DNA of 64,000 nucleotides from Symbiodinium natans (lineage: Eukaryota; Sar; Dinophyceae; Suessiales; Symbiodiniaceae), in contig CAJNDS010002158.1 of NCBI GenBank assembly GCA_905221605.1, forward strand, positions 248,001 through 312,000. The letters run 5' to 3'. The position numbers and the translations under genes are program-made. The notes below the pieces were generated by a model. The model saw only the letters and a list, made by a program, of their open reading frames with translations, searched no databases and was not told where the DNA came from. Positions 34,222 through 44,551 of the stretch are shown here, in pieces (the stretch's first letter is position 1; every line of letters starts with the position of its first letter).

Positions 34222-34425
34222 GTTTAGGGGCTTTAGTGGGTTTAGTGGGTTTAGTGAGTTTAGTGGGTTTAGTGGGCTTAGTGGGTTTAGTGGGCTTAGT
34301 GGGTTTAGGGGGTTTAGTGGGTTTAGCGGGTTTAGTGGGTTTAGTGGGTTTAGTGGGTTTAGTGGGTTTAGTGGGTTGAGTGGGTTTAGTGGGTTTAGTG
34401 GGTTTAGTGGGTTTAGTGGGTTTAG
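34222..34425 (+). repeat. 9-bp tandem array, TTTAGTGGG
   Basis: About 22 units of GGGTTTAGT with few changes (GGGCTTAGT, GAGTTTAGT), ending in normal TTTAGGG. The unit looks like a telomere repeat with GT inserted. It is open in frame as Val-Gly-Leu repeats, but this follows from the 9-bp period. Confidence 0.95.
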
Positions 34426-34579
34426 GGTTCAGGGTTTAGGGCTTGTGACGCTTGGATTGGGAGGCGAGGGGCGAGGGGAGGGGAGGATGGGAGGAAGGAG
34501 AATCGGAATGGTGATATGAGCCGAAGGGCCTTGGTGATCGAATCCCGGTGTGAAGGGCGGTGCCTAAACCCTCTGAACT

Positions 34580-34900
34580 CCAAGACGTCCGTTGCTCCAC
34601 GACAGGTTCACTTCAAGAAGTCTATGGCACCCTTTCGAAGACACTCGCAAACAACTCACGAGGGGCAACTGAAAACGAGACCAACACACCCAGCTCATAG
34701 AGACACCCTTGAATATGAGAAACGTCTCCCAGGATCGTGTCCACCGAGTTGTGCGCAACCAACACTTCTTGCAGCTTACACCGCGACTGGTTCAGGACGT
34801 TGACAAAAAAGCCATGCGGTCTACATCCCAGAGTAGAAACGTCCGGAGTGTGCGTGCAGTGTTGGGCCCCACTTTCACGGCAGCTTCCTGCCACGCCACG
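34580..34900 (+). repeat. Dispersed repeat, copy 2
   Basis: Second copy of the element at 31.8-32.1 kb. The minus-strand frame reads KLQEVLVAHNSVDTILGDVS. Similarity is patchy and no protein family was recognised. Confidence 0.5.
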
Positions 34901-35261
34901 CGACGTGCAGCCCGAAAGCCCTGAACCCCCAAACCACAAGGCCCAAAGCAACCCTGAGTGCTAAGGGGGAGGCAAATGAATAAAGATGAAGATTCTGCGG
35001 TGGCAAGGAGCATCTAACATCGAGCTCAACGCCTCGCCATGTCCTGAGGCCGCGATGGGTCTCAAAAATTCAGGGGTTTTACCTTGGACCCCTAAGGTTG
35101 CACCCTTGGGTTTTAGGGACCCTTTGATCCTTAGCATAAGGGCCATATGAGGAGCATATTAAGGGAAAACTTTAGGGGTACAACCTTAATAGGGGTACGA
35201 GTCTGAGCACATCTTGAACACTTCATGAGCACCTCCTGCTTGGCAAGCACCCTGAAAAGAA

Positions 35262-35327
35262 GGGTTTAGGGTTTAGGGTTTAGGGTTTAGGGTTTAGGGT
35301 TTAGGGTTTAGGGTTTAGGGTTTAGGA
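35262..35327 (+). repeat. Interstitial telomere array, 9 units
   Basis: Perfect TTTAGGG units about 75 bp before a family-A element. Confidence 0.95.
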
Positions 35328-35400
35328 ATCTTGCTCTCCACCGGAAGAATGTCTGACTGCAGCAGCCACAGACGGCGATCAGATGTTGGAGGCCATGCTC

Positions 35401-35508
35401 AGAGGTTCATGGGTGCTTAGAAGTCGGGCTAGAAGTATGGTAACTAGAGTTTAACCTTACAAAGGGTACCGATAACCCAACTTCTAAGTATCCATGAACC
35501 TCCAAGTG
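35401..35508. mobile_element. Inverted-repeat element, family A, full length
   Basis: The left end AGAGGTTCATGGGTGCTTAG is mirrored by CTAAGTATCCATGAACCTCC at the right. TAGAAGTCGGG and CCCAACTTCTA extend the pairing. Confidence 0.7.
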
Positions 35509-35596
35509 CTGCCAATACCCGGAACCCCAAACCGATCAACTTCAGCCTTTCAAACCCTCGACTGGCCCTCTTCGGGTGGCGCCCTGAACCTGAAAC

Positions 35597-35701
35597 TTGG
35601 GATGTTCCCCCTGTATGCTAACAGTCCTTAACAGGGATTCTAATAGGGGGTTCTATAAGCCCTGTTAAGGACTTATCGTACAAGGGGGGAAACATCCCCA
35701 A
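35597..35701. mobile_element. Hairpin element, family B, full length
   Basis: It starts TTGGGATGTTCCCCCTGTAT and ends with the mirrored GGGGGGAAACATCCCCAA. The central ACAGGGATTCTAATAGGGGG is shared with the copy at 32.9 kb. Confidence 0.75.
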
Positions 35702-35867
35702 CCTAAACGACCAACCCAAAAAGGCGAAAGCCCCTTTGCACCGAACCCTCGTCACCGAAAGCCTTTTGCAAGCTTGCAGCGAGGGAGCCCCCGCCCTCCC
35801 TCAACTCTATGCCACTGGTTTGAGAAAAAAAAACACCTGCCCGAGGCTTAGGCTTGGGTCTAGGGAT

Positions 35868-35974
35868 TTGGGTTTAGGGTTTAGGGTTTAGGGTTTAGGG
35901 TTTAGGGTTTAGGGTTTAGGGTTTAGGGTTTAGGGTTTAGGGTTTAGGGTTTAGGGTTTAGGGTTTAGGGTTTA
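35868..35974 (+). repeat. Interstitial telomere array, 15 units
   Basis: Perfect TTTAGGG units followed directly by a family-D element. Confidence 0.95.
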
Positions 35975-35997
35975 AGGGCAAGACACCCTAGAGTAGT

Positions 35998-36105
35998 CTT
36001 GAATAACAAGGGGTGCCCTTTTTGGTTCGAAGGGCCTGATAAAGAAACCGAAACCCTACAAAAAGGGAATGAAGGCCTGCCTTGCGTCCTAGTTTCCCTA
36101 AACCC
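35998..36105. mobile_element. Short inverted-repeat element, family D
   Basis: It contains CAAGGGGTGCCCTTTTTGG, TGATAAAGAAACCG and ACAAAAAGGGAATGAAGGCC in the family order. It lies directly after a 107-bp telomeric array. Confidence 0.55.
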
Positions 36106-36239
36106 TAACAGGGTCAGGGGTTAGGGTTTCGGGTTTAGGGTTTCGGGCTTGGGGTTTCGGGTTTAGGGTCCGTGGACCCTGGCGGCGTGTTGGATGGGAA
36201 AAGGAGGTGAAAACCTCCCTCTTTCCCTCCTTACCCCCA

Positions 36240-36520
36240 AAACGCGGGGGGGGGGGGGGGGGGGGGGGGAGGGGGGGGAACCCGGGCAGCTTTTGCATGG
36301 AGGTTTTCTGACCCCTACCCTCCCCCCCCTCCCCCCTACCCCCCCCCCTCCCGGTTCCTGGGCGAAGTGATGGGGGCTTGGCTGCTCCGACCTTTCTTTC
36401 CCAACCTAAACCCCCTCCCCCTACCCCCCATTACCCCACCCCCCCCCCGGCCCCCCCCCCCCCCCCCCCCTACCCCCCCCCCCTCTCCGGGTTGTTGGGC
36501 TTGAATTGCTACCCCCTACC
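36240..36520. repeat. Cluster of G and C homopolymer tracts
   Basis: A G-run of about 28 bp (36246-36270) is followed by several C-runs to 36520. Other G or C runs of 15 bp or more are at 366-425, 19019-19035, 37176-37200, 52981-52997, 59939-59960 and 60079-60100. Confidence 0.9.
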
Positions 36521-36756
36521 CCCCCCCCCAACGTTTCACAGAGGCTCAAGCAAATCAACTTTTGGCATCCTTAAACCTTTCAACTATGCTCCAGCGGGGT
36601 CGGCGGCTTGAGCCGGAGGCTCTTAAATTTCGGGTTTCGGGTTTAGGGCAGCTTCTTCTGCAAAGGGGTGTCTTGCTGCTTGCCGAGAGTCCGGGAGGCA
36701 GCGACTGCCACCGCAAAGTGGAGTAGCCTTTCCTCAGCGGTTAGGCCTAGACCCCA

Positions 36757-36870
36757 GGTTTAGGGTTTAGGGTTTAGGGTTTAAGGTTTAGGGTTTGGGG
36801 TTTAGGGTTTAGGGTTTAGGGTTTAGGGTTTAGGGTTTAGGGTTTAGGGTTCAGGGCTTAGGGTTTAGGG
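36757..36870 (+). repeat. Interstitial telomere array, about 16 units
   Basis: TTTAGGG with TTTAAGG, TTTGGGG and TTCAGGG variants. Confidence 0.95.
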
Positions 36871-37299
36871 CACTAAACCCTCAAACCTAAAGTGGAAAGC
36901 CCGGAACACCATAGAGTAGGACACTGCAAATGCTGTCAAGGTGGTCTTCGCAAGCGCTGGGAAACACTAAAGTCTGGCACAAAGCGAACAGAAGAACCCA
37001 CCGGTCGTCATTGCTTCTTTTTCGTTCGCCTGGCCCCTAGCAGGCCTGTGCCTGGGCTGCCTGCCACCATGAGCTTGCACCATCTGGGCAGGAAAATCCA
37101 AGAAAACACTTGACCCATCAACAGCTGCCCAACTGCTTCTCCATGAAGACCATGCAAGGATTCATTTACTTGCCGGGGGGGGGGGGGGGGGGGGGGGGGG
37201 ATGGGTCGTGCAAGTGTTTCTTGGTCTTGGCAAGCCGGGTGGCAAAAACAATGACATCTTACAGCTGCTCTCTTGCTGCACTTTCGAGCCAACCATATT

Positions 37300-37372
37300 T
37301 CAACAAGGGTACCCTTTTTGGGGTCGGTTACTCCAGAATAAAAAAGGGCAAAAGAGAACCACTGGGCTACTG
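37300..37372. mobile_element. Element family D, just after the RING-VWA stop codon
   Basis: It contains CAAGGGTACCCTTTTTGGGG, ATAAAAAAGGGCAAAAG and ACCACTGGGCTACTG. It ends about 10 bp from the stop at 37382, so it would lie in the 3' untranslated region. Confidence 0.6.
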
Positions 37373-37381
37373 TACCAAGCC

Positions 37382-39272
37382 TCACTCTTTGAAGCACGGC
37401 TCCAAGCACTGAGGAAGCTCGTACTTGCCACAGTCGTTGCCCTGCAGCCAGCCGCAACAGTGGCAACCGGTCGCCAAGAAACAGGCTGGACACAAGCATG
37501 ACGTGCAACATGCGCTCCACAAAATGTTGTTCTGTGCCCACCACCGGTCCCGGCCGTGAACAGTGATGTACAGGCGATGCCGAAGATTCTGCAGGGGTGT
37601 CTCGTAGTCGTAGTCGGCGGGGTAGTAGTTGGTCACAAGAGCACGCATGACGTGCATCCCAAAGGTGTAGCCACCTTCCTGCTTCATCACCTCCTTGAGT
37701 TGAATCTGACGGTTCTCCACCTCGAAGGCTTCGATCGTGCGGATCCGTGTGTCTTCACACTCCTCCTGCTCGAACCACTCGATGTCCTCTTGGACAAGTG
37801 ACAAGCCCACAAGGCAGACCTGCACGTCGCCATACACCATGTTCTGTATCCTGTCCAGGACCTGGTTGAAGGCGTTCATGTCGTTGGCCTCCCCATCGGT
37901 CATGGCCAAGATGAAGAGAGACTTCCCCGTGCGGCCCGGCGCGAGGTCATCAAGCACCTCCTTCAGCGTCGCGTCCATTGGAGTGCGGCCTCGGGGACTC
38001 TCCCGGAAGATCTGCTCGACCTGCGAGCACCGGCACCTCGCGCCAAGAGCGCCGCTGTTCAAAAGATAGACCCAGGGATCGAGGCCCATGACCTCAAACA
38101 CCTGCTTCCAGCGTCGAAGGTGTTGCCGCGCAAAGAACCACCTTCGGTGGTACGGGCTGATCGGAGACTGGGCCACGGGAAGGGCTCGTGAACTGGCCCA
38201 GGAGAACCATCCCCCTGGCAGCGACCTCTTGAGCACGCGATCAAGCAGGCCTGGTCTCATGCCAGACTCGACCTCAATGCTGCCTGCGGGTGGGACCTGG
38301 CCAAGCATGTCCAGATTCATCGAGCCGCTGTTGTCCAACACAATGGCCACCTCGATGTCGTAGATCAGGGGCGTGAGCATGTCATAGGCCAACGTGTGGG
38401 CGTGGCCCGTGTCCTGGAGGATCGCCTCAAGCTGGGAGATCATGGCCCGCTCCCTTGGCGTGAACCAAGCAGAGTCCAACAAACGGATTGGGTAGAGCCC
38501 CGAGCCACTGACCATCTGATCCATGAGGCACCGCGGCTTTCGGTGCATCTTCGCCTCCCTCTTCCGGCCCCAGTCCCGCAATATCTCGCGGCGCTGCTGC
38601 ATCCAGGCCTCGATGCTCTCCGGGCTCTCCACGCCGGCGGGCATCGGGAAGGCTTGGGCGTGGTACGCGGCCTCCTCGTACCTATACGGAAACTTTTTAA
38701 CCTCCGCAAAAAAATGTGTGGCTGTTTCTTGGGATTTCTAGTGCCCAGAAACGAAGAACATTTCCAAGTATCCCTCAGGTGCATGTTCTGGGGCCCCACC
38801 TCCCAGGGCTCCAAGGGCGGCGCGGAGGGGGCAAAGTTTTCTTGCGTGGGCGGCAGCAGGGGCGTGGTCAAAGGCTGCGTCCAGGGCTCGGCCCGGGAGC
38901 CTTGGGAACCTGGCATCTCCTCTTGTGCTGGCTTCTGGCTCACCATCTTCTCGGCCACGGAACTCAAGGCCTAGGTTGCCCTAAACCCTTAGGATTAAAA
39001 AGGGGGCCCTTTTTTTGCTTGAAGGGGTTTATAAGGGAACCTACACCCCCAAAAAAGGGAAAAAGGGTAGTACTGGGCATCCTAGAGGCAAAGTTGGTAC
39101 ACACCTCCTCCGCCCCGCAGCTGGCGCGGCAGAGAGGGCACTCCACTTGCAGCTGACCACGGCGAAGTGCATCCAAGCAATGCTCGCAGATGGTGTGCCC
39201 GCAGGGGAAGACTTTCGGCACATGTAGCCCACCGCTTGGCGTGTAATGTTGCAGGCAGATTGGACAATCCAT
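37382..39272 (-). CDS. RING-finger plus VWA domain protein (probable E3 ubiquitin ligase), 3 exons
   Basis: Exons on the minus strand are 39272-39105, 38970-38774 and 38681-37382. Together they give 555 codons including the stop, with consistent phases. The ATG at 39272 is the first after an in-frame TAA. Residues 3-48 form a C3HC4 RING (CPIC, CGHTIC, HC, CPLC), the class that binds zinc and an E2 enzyme. Residues 57-121 are a Pro/Glu-rich linker. From about 225 to 450 lies a VWA domain with a complete metal site: D238-x-S240-x-S242 (DNSGSM), T355 (GRTPMDATL) and D384 (AMTDGE). About 50 residues are inserted after the first strand. The last 40 residues are Cys-rich (CCTSCLCPAC, GCHCCG) and recall PLAC8-type tails, but weakly. 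RING plus VWA occurs in plant WAV3/EDA40 ligases, so ubiquitin transfer is an inference from architecture. Intron 1 is GT-AG. The intron 2 junction is ambiguous because AGG occurs at both ends. Domains are certain; the exact ends of exons 2 and 3 are less so. Confidence 0.85.
38682..38773 (-). other. Intron 2 of the RING-VWA gene, non-canonical ends
   Basis: This 92-nt gap is needed to join the linker frame to the VWA frame. The boundaries are CTGAG|GGATAC and TATAG|GTAC. Because AGG is present at both ends, the junction can slide: it reads as GG-AG, or as a GA donor with AGG at the 3' end. Direct AGG repeats at intron ends and GA donors are known in dinoflagellates. Confidence 0.5.
38971..39104 (-). 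other. Intron 1 of the RING-VWA gene, filled by an element-D copy
   Basis: This 134-nt intron has a clean donor (GAGGAG|GTGTGT) and acceptor (CCTAG|GCC), and splicing keeps phase 0. About 90 nt of it (38990-39080) match element family D seen at 6080, 14950, 35998 and 37300: an AAAGGG-CCCTTTTT core, TATAAGGGAACC in the middle, and an end resembling TACTGGGC. A TTTAGGG unit lies just before the acceptor. The intron therefore looks like a transposon-derived intron. Confidence 0.65.
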
Positions 39273-39562
39273 CCAGGCGGACAAATGAGACGCTTATGCA
39301 CCTTATGCACTTACTGAAGGGCGAAACGCAAACGAAGCAGGTGCAAGTTGGCTTGCCATCGTCAAGCAAAGGTCCAGACATGTTCAAAGTGGTTACTGGT
39401 CGCTGTAGCATGACATGTACGTGGCCCAGAAATTTCCATGAACCGACCTGATCTGAACTGGCTGCGTCCACTGCACACCCACAGGGTTTGGAGTTTAAAT
39501 GGGTTTAGGACAGGTCCAGGAGTTTCCGTCTCTTATCGCTGGCCCCCCAGACATCTTAAACC

Positions 39563-39810
39563 TTAACACAAAGCAGGTAGAAACACACACTTAGCCTTCA
39601 TCGCGCGCCAGATGCCAGGCAAGGTTCTGTAATGAAGCCAAGCGCGAACATGACCTGACAGGGTACCGGACGACTGCCAGAAAAGAATGAAGGCCCAAAT
39701 TCCCAAACCCACGCTGAAGCTGCAACATGTCGAAAAGTAGTTAATAAACATGCTAAAGCTTTGGCTGCTTTGAAGAAGACACCCACTTGTTCAAGGTGCA
39801 ACTCAGCCAA
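39563..39810 (-). CDS. Hypothetical exon candidate between RING-VWA gene and satellite
   Basis: The minus frame reads AELHLEQVGVFFKAAKALAC and LLTTFRHVAASAWVW. It sits about 300 bp upstream of the RING-VWA start and runs up to the edge of the 220-bp array. It could be a separate exon or a 5' untranslated region. Confidence 0.25.
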
Positions 39811-39825
39811 AAGCAGCCGACTGCA

Positions 39826-42800
39826 CCCTCGTCAACAATTGCTGAGCAGCACCAGTCGCTCTCGGACCGTCCTGTGCTTCCCTTCGCTCGCACATGTCGA
39901 AGAGAAGTCGCTAAACTGCCCTACAGCAGTCTACCATGGCTTTGATGGGAGACACCCAACTCTTCAGGATGCAACCCGTCCCAAGCCAAGGCGGCCAACA
40001 GCTGTGGATGTCTACCTCTGTATGCGCTGGCCCGCTTGCATGCAACTCTTTTCAACAAACGCTGAGAAGCACCAGTCGTTCTCGGACCGTCCTGTGATTC
40101 CCTTCGCTCACACATGTCGAAAAGAAGTCGCTAAACTGCCCTACAGCAGTCTACCATGGCTTTGATGGGAGACACCCAACTCTTCAGGATGCAACCCGTC
40201 CCAAGCCAAGGTGGCAAACAGCTGCGGATGTCTGCCTCTGTATGCGCTGGCCTGCTTGCACGCAACTCTTTTCAACAAACGCTGAGAAGCACCAGTCGCT
40301 CTCGGACCGTCCTGTGATTCCCTTCGCTCGCACATGTCGAAGAGAAGTCGCTAAACTGCCCTACAGCAGTCTACCATGGCTTTGATGGGAGACACCCAAC
40401 TCTTCAGGATGCAACCCGTCCCAAGCCAAGGCGGCCAACAGCTGCGGATGTCTACCTCTGTATGCGCTGGCCCGCTTGCATGCAACTCTTTTCAACAAAC
40501 GCTGAGAAGCACCAGTCGTTCTCGGACCGTCCTGTGATTCCCTTCGCTCACACATGTCGAAGAGAAGTCGCTAAACTGCCCTACAGCAGTCTACCATGGC
40601 TTTGATGGGAGACACCCAACTCTTCAGGATGCAACCCGTCCCAAGCCAAGGTGGCAAACAGCTGCGGATGTCTGCCTCTGTATGCGCTGGCCCGCTTGCA
40701 CGCAACTCTTTTCAACAAACGCTGAGTAGCACCAGTCGCTCTCGGACCGTCCTGTGATTCCCTTCGCTCGCACATGTCGAAGAGAAGTCGCTAAACTGCC
40801 CTACAGCAGTCTACCATGGCTTTGATGGGAGACACCCAACTCTTCAGGATGCAACCCGTCCCAAGCCAAGGCGGCCAACAGCTGCGGATGTCTACCTCTG
40901 TATGCGCTAGCCTGATTGCATGCAACTCTTTTCAACAAATGCTGAGTAGCACCAGTCGTTCTCGGACCGTCCTGTGATTCCCTTCGCTCGCACATGTCGA
41001 AAAGAAGTCGCTAAACTGCCCTACAGCAGTCTACCATGGCTTTGATGGGAGACACCCAACTCTTCAGGATGCAACCCGTCCCAGCCAAGGCGGCCAACAG
41101 CTGCGGATGTCTGCCTCTGTATGCGCTGGCCTGCTTGCATGCAACTCTTTTCAACAAATGCTGAGTAGCACCAGTCGCTCTCGGACCGTCCTGTGATTCC
41201 CTTCGCTCGCACATGTCGAAGAGAAGTCGCTAAACTGCCCTACAGCAGTCTACCATGGCTTTGATGGGAGACACCCAACTCTTCAGGATGCAACCCGTCC
41301 CAAGCCAAGGCGGCCAACAGCTGCGGATGTCTACCTCTGTATGCGCTGGCCTGCTTGCATGCAACTCTTTTCAACAAATGCTGAGTAGCACCAGTCGTTC
41401 TCGGACCGTCCTGTGATTCCCTTCGCTCGCACATGTCGAAGAGAAGTCGCTAAACTGCCCTACAGCAGTCTACCATGGCTTTGATGGGAGACACCCAACT
41501 CTTCAGGATGCAACCCGTCCCAAGCCAAGGCGGCCAACAGCTGCGGATGTCTGCCTCTGTATGCGCTGGCCTGCTTGCATGCAACTCTTTTCAACAAATG
41601 CTGAGTAGCACCAGTCGTTCTCGGACCGTCCTGTGATTCCCTTCGCTCGCACATGTCGAAGAGAAGTCGCTAAACTGCCCTACAGCAGTCTACCATGGCT
41701 TTGATGGGAGACACCCAACTCTTCAGGATGCAACCCGTCCCAAGCCAAGGCGGCCAACAGCTGCGGATGTCTACCTCTGTATGCGCTGGCCTGCTTGCAT
41801 GCAACTCTTTTCAACAAATGCTGAGTAGCACCAGTCGTTCTCGGACCGTCCTGTGATTCCTTCGCTCGCACATGTCGAAGAGAAGTCGCTAAACTGCCCT
41901 ACAGCAGTCTACCATGGCTTTGATGGGAGACACCCAACTCTTCAGGATGCAACCCGTCCCAAGCCAAGGCGGCCAACAGCTGCGGATGTCTACCTCTGTA
42001 TGCGCTGGCCTGCTTGCATACAACTCTTTTCAACAAATGCTGAGTAGCACCAGTCGTTCTCGGACCGTCCTGCGATTCCCTTCGCTCGCACATGTCGAAG
42101 AGAAGTCGCTAAACTGCCCTACAGCAGTCGACCATGGCTTTGATGGGAACACCCAACTCTTCAGGGTGCAGCCCGTCCCAAGCCAAGGCGGCCAACAGCT
42201 GCGGATGTCTACCTCTGTATGCGCTGGCCTGCTTGCATGCAACTCTTTTCAACAAATGCTGAGTAGCACCAGTCGTTCTCGGACTGTCCTGTGATTCCCT
42301 TCGCTCGCACATGTCGAAGACAAGTCGCTAAACCCCCCTACAGCAGTCTACCATGGCTTTGATGGGAGACACCCAACTCTTCAGGATGCAACCCGTCCCA
42401 AGCCAAGGCGGCCAACAGCTGCGGATGTCTACCTCTGTATGCGCTGGCCTGCTTGCATGCAACTCTTTTAAACACGTGCTGAGTAGCACCAGTCGCTCTC
42501 AGACCGTCCTGTGCTTCTCTTCGCTCGCACATGTCGAAGAGAAGTCGCTAAACTGCCCTACAGCAGTCTACCATGGCTTTGATGGGAGACACCCAACTCT
42601 TCAGGATGCAACCCGTCCCAAGCCAAGGCGGCCAACAGCTGCGGATGTCTACTCTTTTCAACAAGTGCTGAGTAGCACCAGTCGTTCTCGGACCGTCCTG
42701 TGATTCCCTTCGCTCGCACATGTCGAAGAGAAGTCGCTAAACTGACCTACAGCCGTCTACCATGGCTTTGATGGGAGACACCCAACTCTTCAGGATGCAA

Positions 42801-43006
42801 CCCGTCCCAAGCCAAGGCGGCCAGCAGCTGCGGATGTCTACCTCTGTATGCGCTGGCCTGCTTGCACGCAACTCTTTTCAACAAGTGCTGAGCAACACCA
42901 GTCACTCTCAAGACCGTCCTGTGCTTCCCTTCGCTCGCACATGTCGAAGAAAAGTTGCTAAACTGCCCTACAGCAGTCTACCATGGCTTTGATGGGAGAC
43001 ACTCAA
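39826..43006. repeat. 220-bp tandem satellite array, 15 boxes
   Basis: The box CTACAGCAGTCTACCATGG recurs at 39921, 40141, 40361, 40581, 40801, 41021, 41240, 41460, 41680, 41899, 42119, 42338, 42558, 42747 and 42968 with small changes. Spacing is 219-220 bp, with one 30-bp deletion near 42655. Units 1-8 alternate at diagnostic sites (TCTACC/TCTGCC and GTCGTTC/GTCGCTC), a 440-bp higher-order dimer. 220 is not a multiple of three and reading frames break in each unit, so coding is unlikely. Confidence 0.95.
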
Positions 43007-43703
43007 TCAAGTGAGACCGACTATTGGCTCCACACGCTCTGCAGAGTACGTATGCCTTGGCATGACATGTTACTGCTCCATGCTATTTCCTGACCTGCGT
43101 CGCGTCGTTGCTCCACACCACGGAGCTACCCCGAACCTTAATCCACTTCCTTGCCCATCTTTATGCGTATATACCGCTTTAGTTTCACAGAAGGACGCAA
43201 TCTTTACACTGTCTGGGGCCCTCGCCTGGACCAGGGTATCTCCAAGAAGCGCCAAGCAGCGAACAACATAGAGCTGCAGCACAGTGTCTGTACATCCTCT
43301 CTTGGGGTGCAGGGGAACCGGTGGGTGGGGAGGGGGGGGGCCTTTTGACCGCCGTTCGAGCTCCCTTTCATTTCCAAGGAGTATGTATTTGTAGAACCCT
43401 AGGCATTCGGGCTCAGGTTTCTTCATGTCCTCGGGCCCAACATGCGTGGACTCTGGTTAAAACCCCCTGCAACCCAACCACCCGCTCTCCCCCAACAAAA
43501 ACACAACTCTCGAGCTCCTAAGCCAAAATAGGCCCCAAACCCCCCCAAACAACTGAAATTCCCAAGTATCCGCAACCCTCAACTGTTGAACCCAGACTCA
43601 GAGCAAACCCTCAACCCTCAACCCAAAACCCGAAAACCATACTGCATTCACCGGAGACTCCTTGGAACTCGTGCGCCGGCTTGAAACAGGGGAGCCTACA
43701 GTC

Positions 43704-43972
43704 GGTTTAGGGTTTAGGGTTTAGGGTTTAGGGTTTAGGGTTTAGGGTTTAGGGTTTAGGGTTTAGGGTTTAGGGTTTAGGGTTTAGGGTTTAGGGTTTC
43801 GGGTTTAGGGTTTAGGGTTTAGGGTTTAGGGTGTATGGTTTAGGGTTTAGGGTTTAGGGTTTAGGGTTTAGGGTTTAGGGTTTAGGGTTTAGGGTTTAGG
43901 GTTTAGGGTTTAGGGTTTAGGGTTTAGGGTTTAGGGTTTAGGGTTTACGGTTTAGGGTTTAGGGTTTAGGGT
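43704..43972 (+). repeat. Long interstitial telomere array, about 38 units
   Basis: Almost perfect; single TTTCGGG, TGTATGG and TTTACGG variants are the only interruptions. Confidence 0.95.
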
Positions 43973-44046
43973 GTTTAGCTTTCTCGCCTGTTTAAGGGGT
44001 GGCTCTAGGGTGTGCTCTTTAGGGGCTGTAGGGCTTAGCATACGGG

Positions 44047-44148
44047 TTGGGATGCTCCCCCTTATACTAACAGTCCTTAATACGGATTCTAGCACCCGCC
44101 AGTGTAATCCCTAGCAAGGACTGTTCGCATAAGGGGGGAACATCCCAA
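44047..44148. mobile_element. Hairpin element, family B, full length
   Basis: The ends TTGGGATGCTCCCCCTTATA and TTGGGATGTTCCCCCCTTAT (complement) are near-perfect terminal inverted repeats. The internal ACAGTCCTTA is also mirrored, so the 102-bp element can fold along most of its length. A family-C remnant follows directly (44153-44231). Confidence 0.75.
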
Positions 44149-44551
44149 TCTACGGGCCTTAATTCTATCAGGAGGCTAGTAGAATTCTATAGGGATCCTA
44201 AGGGAATACAGTACTTCTTCAGACCCCTAGGTTGGGTGGCTTAGGGCTCTCGGGAATCCTGGGCCCCGAAGGTTCGGCGCAAACTGGTTCGAGTTCCCCT
44301 GCCACACAACACGTCGTAGAAGCACACCGAAGGTGCCAAAAAGTCCACACAGCACCCGGCTTTTCCAGGCGAGGCACGTTTGCTAGGTGCTTTCAGATAA
44401 GCAGCCGGAAAACTCGGCCGACTTCTTCTCTAGCCAGTGAAGGCCAGAATTCTGCTCACAAGGATCTGTTTGGAAAGCACACATGCTGCTAAAACAGCCT
44501 AAAAACTTCAAGATGTAGGGGGTACGAATGCAAACGCACGATAGAATCGTC

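Noticed and set aside
34119-34379. Val-Gly-Leu repeat protein
   Set aside because: It follows directly from a 9-bp tandem DNA repeat, which stays open in any frame without a stop.
39921-42532. Series of 64-codon minus-strand frames as a tandem gene family
   Set aside because: They are the same frame in each 220-bp satellite unit. The unit length is not a multiple of three and no start or splice context is conserved.
39826-43006. CRISPR array or tandem RNA gene cluster
   Set aside because: Units are 220 bp of continuous similarity with no short repeat/spacer pattern, and no snRNA, 5S or spliced-leader sequence was seen in the unit.
44271-44320. tRNA-like B box (GGTTCGAGTTC)
   Set aside because: No matching acceptor or anticodon stem around it. 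Similar single B-box-like strings at 34531 and 58265 fail in the same way.
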